This document shows positions 1-7,056 of a DNA stretch of 64,000 bases, piece after piece. Both the position numbers and the translations under genes were made by a program. The DNA lies in NCBI RefSeq assembly GCF_900106535.1, contig NZ_FNOH01000022.1, positions 18,707-82,706 on the forward strand, in the 5' to 3' direction. This DNA comes from Myxococcus xanthus (lineage in GTDB: Bacteria; Myxococcota; Myxococcia; Myxococcales; Myxococcaceae). Positions within the stretch are counted from its first letter, which is position 1. Each line of letters opens with the position of its first letter. The notes beneath the pieces were generated by a model. It searched no databases and had not been told where the DNA came from. It saw only the letters and a program-made list of their open reading frames with translations.

Positions 1-1285
1 AGTGCTCCACCTGCGCGCCGCGCATGCCGCGCAGGTTCGCGGTCTTCACCATCCGGTCCATGGCCACCCAGGCCATGACCTTGGAGTGGGTGAACTGCTG
101 TCGCCCGCCGCGCACCTCCCAGATGCCCTCGTCGGGCTGGTCCCAGTTGCGCTCCACGAAGCGCAGCAGGTGCACGCTCACGTCCCAGGCCTCGGCGTCC
201 GAACAGACGCCATGACGGAGCGCGTGGTAGAGGCAGTCGGCAATCTCGCCGAAGACGTCCAACTGGAGCTGACCCACGGCGGCGTTGCCGATGCGCACCG
301 GACGCGAGCCCGCGAAGCCCGGCAGCCACGGCAGCTCCAGCTCGGTGACGCGGCGCTCTCCGGCTACGCCGTAGAGGATTTGGAGCTCGTCGGGCTCTCC
401 GGCCACCGCGCGCAGCAGCCAGTCCCGCCAGGCTTGGGCTTCCTGGGTGTAGCCGGCGTCCAGCAGGGTCAGCAGCGTCAGCGTGGCATCCCGCAGCCAG
501 CAGTAGCGGTAGTCCCAGTTGCGCACGCCGCCCATCCGCTCGGGCAGGGACGTGGTGGGCGCGGCGACCACGCCGCCGGTAGGGGAGTAGGTGAGCGCCT
601 TGAGGGTGATGAGCGAGCGCAGCACCTGCGCGCGCCAGGGGCTCTCATGGATGCAGCGGAGCGCCCAGGCGCGCCACCACCGCTCCGTGTCCGCGCGCGT
701 GAGGAAGGGGTCCGGCGGCTGCCGGGGCGGAGGCAGGTGCGAAGGATGCCAGGACAGGACGAAGGCCAGGCGCTGGCCTTCCGGCACGGCGAAGTCCGCG
801 AGCACATGGCTGTGCTCCAAACGCAGCGGCAGCTCCGTGGACAGGTAGAGCGCGTCCGGGCCGGCCTTGGTGCTGACGCCTCCCGGAATCAGGCGGGCCC
901 AGGGCGTGCGGTCGCCATAGCCGAAGCAGGGGGCGAACTCCAGGTGGAGCGGCACCTGTCCGGTGCGGGCCTCCACGATGCGAATCAAATGCGGCGTGTC
1001 CTCGCGCAGCGGCATGAAATCGCACAGGCGCACGGTGCCGGCGTCGGTGTGGAACTCCGTCTCCAGTACCAGCGTGTCGCGCACGTAGCGGCGGTGGACG
1101 CGCCGCACGGGCACGGTGGGGGCGATGCGCCAGAAGCCATGCCGCGGCTCACCCAGCAGCGCCGCGAAGCACGCGTCCGAGTCGAAGCGCGGCCAGCACA
1201 GCCAGTCGATGGTGCCGTCATTCGCCACCAGCGCGGCGCTGTGCGTGTCTCCAATGAGGGCATGGGCTTCGATGGGCAGCGCCAT
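1..1285 (-). CDS. Glycoside hydrolase family 15 protein (glucoamylase/trehalase-like), C-terminus cut by window edge
   Basis: The minus-strand frame is open from an ATG at 1285 to the window edge, giving about 428 residues of an expected ~600. The start MALPIEAHALIGDTHSAALV followed by GTIDWLCWPRFDS is the typical N-terminus of bacterial GH15 proteins. RNWDYRYCWLRDAT near residue 260 is the hallmark substrate-binding block, and GIWEVRG further on carries the expected catalytic acid. The family hydrolyses alpha-linked glucose oligomers or trehalose. No signal peptide is visible, so it is probably cytoplasmic. No strong Shine-Dalgarno precedes the ATG, but the family N-terminus fits this start. 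Exact substrate cannot be told from sequence. Confidence 0.9.
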   Translation of the reverse strand, partial: MALPIEAHALIGDTHSAALVANDGTIDWLCWPRFDSDACFAALLGEPRHGFWRIAPTVPVRRVHRRYVRDTLVLETEFHTDAGTVRLCDFMPLREDTPHLIRIVEARTGQVPLHLEFAPCFGYGDRTPWARLIPGGVSTKAGPDALYLSTELPLRLEHSHVLADFAVPEGQRLAFVLSWHPSHLPPPRQPPDPFLTRADTERWWRAWALRCIHESPWRAQVLRSLITLKALTYSPTGGVVAAPTTSLPERMGGVRNWDYRYCWLRDATLTLLTLLDAGYTQEAQAWRDWLLRAVAGEPDELQILYGVAGERRVTELELPWLPGFAGSRPVRIGNAAVGQLQLDVFGEIADCLYHALRHGVCSDAEAWDVSVHLLRFVERNWDQPDEGIWEVRGGRQQFTHSKVMAWVAMDRMVKTANLRGMRGAQVEH

Positions 1286-1564
1286 GCGGGAAAGCTAGGG
1301 ACGCCTCCCGCGGCGTGTCCCTCCAGGAGCACCCGGGGCGGCGGGCCGTCCACGGGCCCCGCGGATGGCGGAGGAGGGGGCAGCCGCCCGCTCGCGACGC
1401 ATCGACGCCATGCGACAAGACATGGGGCATGAGCAGGGAATGCCGCGGCGCGCGATTCGCTCCGGGTATGGGGTTGCCCGGACATGACTGTCCATGCGGG
1501 CCGGCCGTTCTCGATTGGCGTTGGTCCTCCGCGCGGGGGGCCACAGGGGGTGCGCGGTCTGGTG

Positions 1565-1594
1565 TTTCATCCGCATGTTTCACCCGCATGCGGG
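1565..1594. repeat. Tandem 13-mers and a 12-bp palindrome in the 1286-1640 intergenic gap
   Basis: The 355-bp gap between the GH15 and proline dehydrogenase genes contains no convincing gene. It holds two adjacent 13-mers, TTTCATCCGCATG and TTTCACCCGCATG (one mismatch), and the second runs into the perfect palindrome CCCGCATGCGGG at 1583-1594. These could be a protein-binding site for the GH15 promoter or decayed repeats. The rest of the gap shows nothing recognisable. Confidence 0.4.
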
Positions 1595-1640
1595 CCTCGC
1601 GGCGGCCCCGCACGCCAGGCGGGGAGGCGCGTACTGCTTC

Positions 1641-2579
1641 CTACCCACGTACCAGGTTGCGCAGAAGGAAGGCCAGATTGGCGGGGCGCTCGGCCAGCCG
1701 GCGCATGAAGTACGGGTACCAGTGCCGTCCGTACGGCACGTAGATGCGCACCGGGTGACCCTCCCTCACGAGTCGCTCCTGCAAGTCCCTGCGGATGCCG
1801 TACAGCATCTGGAACTCGAAGGCGCCGCGCGGCAGTCCGCGCTTCGCCGCGTGGTCCAGTGTCGCTTCAATCATCCGTTCATCGTGCGTGGCGATGCCGT
1901 GATACACGCCGCTGTCCAGCAGCACCCGCATGGTGCGAACGAAGCTGGCATCCACGTCCTGCTTGTCTGGGAAGGCCACGTCGGGCTTCTCCAGATAGGC
2001 ACCCTTGCAGAGGCGGATGCGGATGCGCTGTGCGCACAGTTCCTTCGCGTCCTGCTCCGTGCGCCGCAAGGCGCTTTGCAACACGGCGCCGACATGGGGC
2101 TCGCCGAACTCCGCGCGCAGCCGTCGCACGATGTCCAGCGTCACCTGCGTCATCGAGCTGTCCTCCATGTCGATGCGCACGAAGGAGTCGCGGGCCGCGG
2201 CCTCGGCCACCACCGTGCGCGCGTTCTCCAGGGCCAGGGCTTCATCGAACAACAGCCCGCACTGGGTGAGCTTCAGCGACACGTTGGCCCGCACGCCCAC
2301 CGCGTCGATGCGGGCCAGCAGCCGCTGGTACTGGCGCACCTCCTCCCGCGTCTCCTCGGGCGTCTGGACGGCCTCGTTCAGGTGGTCGAACGACGCCATG
2401 AGCCCGCGCGCGGACAGCGCCTTCACGGCGTCCACGGCCTCCTCCAGCGTCTCTCCGGCGATGAAGCGTGAGGCCAGCCGCCGGAAGGGGCGCAGGCGCA
2501 TGGCGGCGTCCTCCAGTCCAGGGCGGCGGGCCAGGAACAGCAGGGCGGAACGGGGCAGGTGGGTGGCGTCGGTGCTCAT
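1641..2579 (-). CDS. Proline dehydrogenase
   Basis: A 312-residue monofunctional PRODH (FAD-dependent beta/alpha-barrel) that oxidises proline to pyrroline-5-carboxylate. Characteristic blocks are visible: VSLKLTQCGL, DMEDSSMT, RIRLCKGAYLE, EFQMLYGIR and the C-terminal VPYGRHWYPYFMRRLAERPAN, which binds proline and flavin. Length fits the short bacterial form lacking the P5C dehydrogenase half found in PutA. It is the only gene of proline catabolism here, although ornithine aminotransferase at 28.4 kb feeds the same P5C pool. The gene stands upstream of the GH15 gene on the same strand but is separated by 355 bp, so co-transcription is doubtful. Confidence 0.95.
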   Translation of the reverse strand: MSTDATHLPRSALLFLARRPGLEDAAMRLRPFRRLASRFIAGETLEEAVDAVKALSARGLMASFDHLNEAVQTPEETREEVRQYQRLLARIDAVGVRANVSLKLTQCGLLFDEALALENARTVVAEAAARDSFVRIDMEDSSMTQVTLDIVRRLRAEFGEPHVGAVLQSALRRTEQDAKELCAQRIRIRLCKGAYLEKPDVAFPDKQDVDASFVRTMRVLLDSGVYHGIATHDERMIEATLDHAAKRGLPRGAFEFQMLYGIRRDLQERLVREGHPVRIYVPYGRHWYPYFMRRLAERPANLAFLLRNLVRG

Positions 2580-2594
2580 GGTGTGGGTGGCGGC

Positions 2595-3249
2595 TCAGTC
2601 CGGGGGCTGCCGGAGGAAGTCCCCGGCCAGCGTGTTGAAGGCATCGGGGTGGCGCATGTAGGGCAGGTGGCTGGCGCCCCGGATGCGCGCCAGCCGGGCT
2701 CCGGGGATGTGCCGGGCCACGTCGCGGGCGGCGCGGGGCGGCACCAGCAAAGTCCCGGCCGCCCTGGATGACGAGCGTGGGCACCTGGAGTTCATGGAGC
2801 CGGGGCATCAGGTCCGTGGCCAGGATGTCCCGCAGCCGGCGCAGCAGCTCCACCGGGGACAAGCGCCGGGGCTCGCGCTGGAAGGTCTCCCACGCGCTCC
2901 CCGGATGGCAGACAACCCGTGAGCCCGCCCGAAGCGCCGTCATGGCGTTCGCCCGAGTCCCCTCCACGCCGCCCAGCCATGGCAACACCGTGTGGATCAA
3001 CGGGATGCGGAAGAACCCCCGTTCCGTCAGGCGCAATGGATGGCGGCCGGTGCCCTGGTGGATCAGATGAAAGAAGGCAGGTGTCTCGTAACCCCAGACG
3101 CCGTGGTTCCCCGCCAGCAGCATCGGGCCTTTCAATGGCTGGTGCTCACAGCCCAGCAGCCGCGCCCGGTGGTACAGGGCCGACAGCGCCGCGCCCTGCT
3201 CGGCGAGTCGGAATACGGCCCGGCGCAGGCTGGCGAGCGGGGCATCCAT
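2595..3249 (-). pseudogene. Chimeric remnant: PlsC-type acyltransferase N-half joined to alpha/beta-hydrolase C-half, frameshifted
   Basis: Reading from the ATG at 3249, the first ~115 residues match a lysophospholipid acyltransferase: LLAGNHGVWGYETPAFF with the N-H-x4-E motif, then RLTERGFFRIPLI and VVCHPGSAWETFQ. After REPRR the protein changes character to an alpha/beta-hydrolase C-terminal third: VPTLVIQGGRD, IPGARLARIRGASHLPYM, then the end. The acyltransferase tail and the hydrolase nucleophile region are both absent, so an internal deletion probably fused two neighbours. A single-base shift near 2750 separates GGRD from LVPPRAARDVARHIPG, so the frame closes wrongly. Both lesions argue for a decaying gene; the frameshift alone could be a sequencing error. 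Confidence 0.7.
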
Positions 3250-3373
3250 GATGGAAAAACATGGGGATGCGTGGCGTCCCCAGCAGGCGGCGCCCTCCTC
3301 CTGGCCGCCGGGCAGCCGGGCGCCCCTGAGACGGCGGCGGCCCTGACAGTGGGGGTTCGTAGGAGTTTGAGTA

Positions 3374-3931
3374 ATGTCAGCTCGCAGGCATACTCAGGTT
3401 GTCTGCTTCCTGGTGCATGCCGAATGTTCCGGCATGGGCAGCCCGTTCGACATCCTCATCGACCAGCATCGGGAACTGGAAGAGCGTCTCGAGCGTCTGG
3501 CATCGGGTGTGGAACCCGATGAGCTGAGGGGATTGACGGCGGAGCTGCTGGCATTGCTGAGGCTTCACTCACGACTGGAGGAGCGCTGCCTCTACCCGGT
3601 GATGGCAGGGGTGGAGGGCCGCGAGTCTTGTCGTGAGCAGACGGAAGACCATCTCACGATGCGTGAGCTGATGGCTGAGCTGGAAGAGCTGCCCTCGGGC
3701 CATCCCGAGTGGCAGGCGCGTCTGTTGACACTGGAAGATCTGGCGGTGGCTCATTTCCAAGAAGAGGAGAATGCACGACTGCCCCAGCTCATGACTGCCC
3801 TGGATTCCCTGTCGTTGGGCGACCTGCGTCGTGATTTATCGGCCACTTGGGACGAGCTGCTGTCACGCCCCCAGGTGTCCCAGGTGGCGGGGGAGGCCCC
3901 CCTGCTGGAGTCCCTGTATTGGGACGGCTAG
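3374..3931 (+). CDS. Hemerythrin HHE-domain protein
   Basis: A 185-residue helical protein with spaced metal-ligand motifs of the hemerythrin/HHE class: DQHRELEERLERL, LLRLHSRLEERCLYP, DHLTMRELMAEL and LAVAHFQEEENARLP. Such domains bind a di-iron centre and act in oxygen, NO or iron handling. The ATG at 3374 is preceded by AGGAG eight bases upstream and was chosen. The internal ATG at 3434 (MGSPFDILIDQHRE) looks more like the family N-terminus but has a poor ribosome site. The gene stands alone between a minus-strand pseudogene and a 198-bp AT-richer gap. Confidence 0.85.
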   Translation: MSARRHTQVVCFLVHAECSGMGSPFDILIDQHRELEERLERLASGVEPDELRGLTAELLALLRLHSRLEERCLYPVMAGVEGRESCREQTEDHLTMRELMAELEELPSGHPEWQARLLTLEDLAVAHFQEEENARLPQLMTALDSLSLGDLRRDLSATWDELLSRPQVSQVAGEAPLLESLYWDG

Positions 3932-4129
3932 GCCACTGTTGCCGCCGGGAAACAGGTGAGACCTGCGACAACGGGGCGAATGGTCCGTTGCTCAGTCACA
4001 ACTTTTATCTCTTCCTTTAGACAAAACCATTTTTGGAAGGTAAGGGTATGGGCAGCATCACAAGCATCGAGCATCAGCCCCCCCTAGTACTGCATTACTC
4101 TTGTCGTTCCCCAGGTGAGGATTCAACGA

Positions 4130-4666
4130 ATGTCCGTGGATAAAGCGTTTCGCGACATGATCCGCAATGAAATCGAGGTCCAGCTCAAGCCGCTGCGTGA
4201 CGTGGTCGCGCGGCTGGAGGAGGGCACGGCGGACTTGGACGCGCTCCGCAACGTGGCCGAGCGCCTGGCCCCGCTGGCCGAGGTCGTCGGGCCCCTGTTC
4301 GGCGCCCAGATTCCCGCGGCCGCCAAGGCCGGCCGTCGTGGCCCGGGTCGCCCTCCCGCGGCTCGCAGCGCCGTGACGGCGGCTCCCGCGGCCGTGGGTG
4401 GCAAGCGTCGTGGCCGCAAGCCGGCGGCGGCGGGTGCTGACGGCTCGCGCGCGTGCGCCATCATCGGCTGCGGCAAGCCCAGCCGCACCAAGGGCTACTG
4501 CGCGGCCCACTACCAGAAGCTCCGCATGCTGGAGAAGACCAACCGTCGCCCGAGCGACTGGAAGGACTACGCCGATCCGGACAGCGTGGACGACATCAAG
4601 CTGCCGCGTGGACGCGCCGCGTCCAAGGCGTTGGCGGCTGCCGCTCAGGCTGGGCACGCAGGCTAG
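4130..4666 (+). CDS. Putative DNA-binding protein with AT-hook-like and CxxxxC...CxxH zinc-finger motifs (paralogue A)
   Basis: A 178-residue protein without a named family that I can assign. Residues 1-60 form a charged, probably coiled-coil helix (RNEIEVQLKPLRDVVARLEEG). Residues ~64-105 are Arg/Pro/Ala-rich with GPGRPP and KRRGRKP, resembling AT-hooks. A compact putative zinc site follows: C109, C114, C124, H127 (ACAIIGC...GYCAAHYQKLR), a pattern also seen at the start of many HNH nucleases. The C-terminus ends with LPRGRAASKAL. A close paralogue with the same order lies at 54962-55756. The start at 4130 has GAGG nine bases upstream; a GTG at 4115 is the alternative. Function is unknown; nucleoid or regulatory DNA binding is inferred. 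Confidence 0.75.
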   Translation: MSVDKAFRDMIRNEIEVQLKPLRDVVARLEEGTADLDALRNVAERLAPLAEVVGPLFGAQIPAAAKAGRRGPGRPPAARSAVTAAPAAVGGKRRGRKPAAAGADGSRACAIIGCGKPSRTKGYCAAHYQKLRMLEKTNRRPSDWKDYADPDSVDDIKLPRGRAASKALAAAAQAGHAG

Positions 4667-4795
4667 CCAGCGGCACGCTGCCCCGGCCCGGGCAGAGAGT
4701 GACCGCGCCCCCGTCGTTCCGCTCTGTTGCTGGGAGAGGAATCGGGGTCCGCCCATGCGGGAGAGACTTGCCCGTGGGGGCTTGCACGAGCATGA

Positions 4796-5671
4796 ATGCC
4801 CGGGCCCATGAACAAACGCGATTTGGAGCCTGGAATCATCACCGACCTGGCCGGAAGGACCACGTACGGTGATTATCTGCAGCTCGACCGGCTCTTGTCG
4901 GCGCAGGTGACGCGCTCGCAACCGCCTCACCACGACGAGCTGTTGTTCATCATCCAGCACCAGACGAGCGAGCTGTGGATGAAGCTGCTCATCCACGAGC
5001 TGGGCGCCTGCATCCGTTACGTGCAGGCGGACCGGCTGGAGCCGTCGTTCAAGATTTTCGCGCGCGTGGCGCACATCCAACGGATGCTCTTCGAACAGTG
5101 GAGCGTGTTGGAGACGCTCACGCCGAACGAGTACCTGGAGTTCCGCGACACGCTGGGCAGCTCCTCTGGCTTCCAGAGCTTCCAGTACCGTGCGGTGGAG
5201 TTCCTGCTGGGCAACAAGGACGCGCAGGCGTTGATGCCCTTCCGCCACGTCCCCGCCATCCATGGCGAGCTGGAGCGGCTGTTCGAATCCCCCAGCCTGT
5301 ATGACGAGTTCCTGCGCCACCTGTCGCGCATGGGGCATCCGGTGCCGCAGAGCCACGTGCAGCGTGACTGGCGCAAGCCCTACGAGAAGAGCCCGGAGGT
5401 GGTGGAGGTGTTCCGGCGCATCTACCAGGACGCCGAGGCGCACTGGGATGCGTATGAGATGTGCGAGAAGCTGGTGGACACCGAGGAGCGTTTCCAGCTC
5501 TGGCGCTACCGCCACATGATGACGGTGATGCGCATCATCGGCTTCAAGCAAGGCACGGGCGGCTCCTCGGGTGTGGGCTTCCTGCGCAAGGCGTTGGACC
5601 TGCGCTTCTTCCCGGAGCTGTGGGACGTGCGCACGGAGCTGACGCCGCCTCCTCCGCGCCACCGGCCCTGA
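4796..5671 (+). CDS. kynA: Tryptophan 2,3-dioxygenase
   Basis: A 291-residue heme dioxygenase opening the indole ring of L-tryptophan to N-formylkynurenine, the first step of the kynurenine pathway. Family blocks are intact: TYGDYLQLD, HHDELLFIIQHQTSELWMKL, FRDTLGSSSGFQSFQYR (substrate contacts) and WRYRHMMTVMRIIGFK followed by GTGGSSGVGFLRK, which carries the heme-ligand histidine and the substrate loop. Length is normal. ATG codons at 4796 and 4808 are both possible; MNKRDLEPG at 4808 fits slightly better but neither has a clear ribosome site. No other kynurenine gene lies alongside, so it is likely a single-gene unit. Confidence 0.95.
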   Translation: MPGPMNKRDLEPGIITDLAGRTTYGDYLQLDRLLSAQVTRSQPPHHDELLFIIQHQTSELWMKLLIHELGACIRYVQADRLEPSFKIFARVAHIQRMLFEQWSVLETLTPNEYLEFRDTLGSSSGFQSFQYRAVEFLLGNKDAQALMPFRHVPAIHGELERLFESPSLYDEFLRHLSRMGHPVPQSHVQRDWRKPYEKSPEVVEVFRRIYQDAEAHWDAYEMCEKLVDTEERFQLWRYRHMMTVMRIIGFKQGTGGSSGVGFLRKALDLRFFPELWDVRTELTPPPPRHRP

Positions 5672-5812
5672 ACGTTCGCTCGACTGAAGACAGTCCAGCG
5701 CCTCGCGGGGCCGTCCATTCCGGTACGGCTCCGCGGAGGGAATGACGACTGTCTGGCATGCCAGGGTGGCCGGCCACGGATTGTCATGGGCGCGGGTTAG
5801 GCTTCACGCACC

Positions 5813-6934
5813 ATGGACGCTGCCGAACCGCTGCTCTTCGATAAGGCGTACGTCCTCTGCTACCGCACCTTCGACATCGCGGAGGAGCTGGACCTGGAGC
5901 GCGCGCGCCGGGTGCTCACGGAGGACTCGCGCCGGCTCAAGCTGTCACGGGAGAACAGTCAGTACATCCAACTGCCCAACCCGCCGCTGGCCTATGAGCT
6001 GGGACGCCGGCCCCTGGCACTGCGGGACGGGCCCGTCATGGTGGATGTCACCGCGCGCCTGTTCGACCATGGCGCCGTGTCCATCATCCTCCAGGTGCCT
6101 GTCGTTCCGGGCACCTCGTTGAAAGCGCTCACGCGCATGGCGGACGAACTCTATGACAGCCAGGCGTTGGAGGACCTGGCGTTGGAATTGGTGGAAGGTG
6201 TGCGCCGCACCATCGCCCCCGCCGCGCAGGCGCCGCACCTGTGGGAGCAGAACGAGAGCTACACCGTCATCTTCGCCGAGCACATCCGGGGCAATCCCAC
6301 CGCGGATGAGCTGGTGACGCGCGCGGACCTGGCCCGGCTGCTCCTGGGCGAAAGCGGCACGGTGCCGCTGTCTCCGCGTGAGAGCGAATCCGTGCTCCAG
6401 TCGCGCTTCAGCTACACCATCCAGGACCTGGTCGTCATCGACTGGAACAGCGCCTTCGTCTACGAGCCGTCCGGCTCGCGAGACATCCCCGACCTGTTGG
6501 AAATCGCCAACGCGCAGTTGTTGGAGTTCCGCTACTACGACGAGCGGTTGGACGCGCACATCACCCGCATCCACGAGAAGGTGCAGGCCGCGCGGCATGG
6601 GTGGGCCACGTTGTTCCGCAGCCCCTACCGCAGCCTGGCCCGGCAGACGCTCTCCACGCTGGTGGACCTCAACGAGTTCATCGAGCGCGTGGAGAACAGT
6701 CTCAAAATCATCGGCGACTTCTACCTGGCCAAGGTCTACGAGAGCGCCGTGCGCCGCATGCGCATCCCGCCGTGGCAGGCCGCCGTCACCCGCAAGCAGC
6801 AGTTGCTGGCCCAGACGTATGGCCTGCTCAAGGGCGACGTGGACATCGACCGCTCCCACACGTTGGAGGCCGTCATCGTCCTGCTCATCGTGCTGGAAAT
6901 CTTCTTCGCCTTCTTCCGCGTCTTCGAGCACTGA
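5813..6934 (+). CDS. DUF155/RMD1-like membrane-anchored protein
   Basis: A 373-residue protein resembling the DUF155 (RMD1/YagE) group: soluble N-terminal body, a block with DWNSAFVYEP, a helical LLEFRYYDERLDAHI stretch, and a single C-terminal transmembrane helix (LEAVIVLLIVLEIFFAFF) just before the stop. The family is widespread but its bacterial role is undefined; eukaryotic relatives are mitochondrial or cytoskeletal factors. The gene follows kynA by 141 bp on the same strand, with no evidence of functional coupling. The assignment rests on overall architecture and the C-terminal anchor. Confidence 0.6.
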   Translation: MDAAEPLLFDKAYVLCYRTFDIAEELDLERARRVLTEDSRRLKLSRENSQYIQLPNPPLAYELGRRPLALRDGPVMVDVTARLFDHGAVSIILQVPVVPGTSLKALTRMADELYDSQALEDLALELVEGVRRTIAPAAQAPHLWEQNESYTVIFAEHIRGNPTADELVTRADLARLLLGESGTVPLSPRESESVLQSRFSYTIQDLVVIDWNSAFVYEPSGSRDIPDLLEIANAQLLEFRYYDERLDAHITRIHEKVQAARHGWATLFRSPYRSLARQTLSTLVDLNEFIERVENSLKIIGDFYLAKVYESAVRRMRIPPWQAAVTRKQQLLAQTYGLLKGDVDIDRSHTLEAVIVLLIVLEIFFAFFRVFEH

Positions 6935-7056
6935 GGCACCCGAGGGGAATCCCGTACTTCAGGGCAACGCGCTGTGCGGTTTCCACGCTTCGTCCGGCAT
7001 GGGAGAATGAGGCTTCGAGGCAGGGAGCCATGCGTCCGTGCCGGGGGGAGTGGGGC

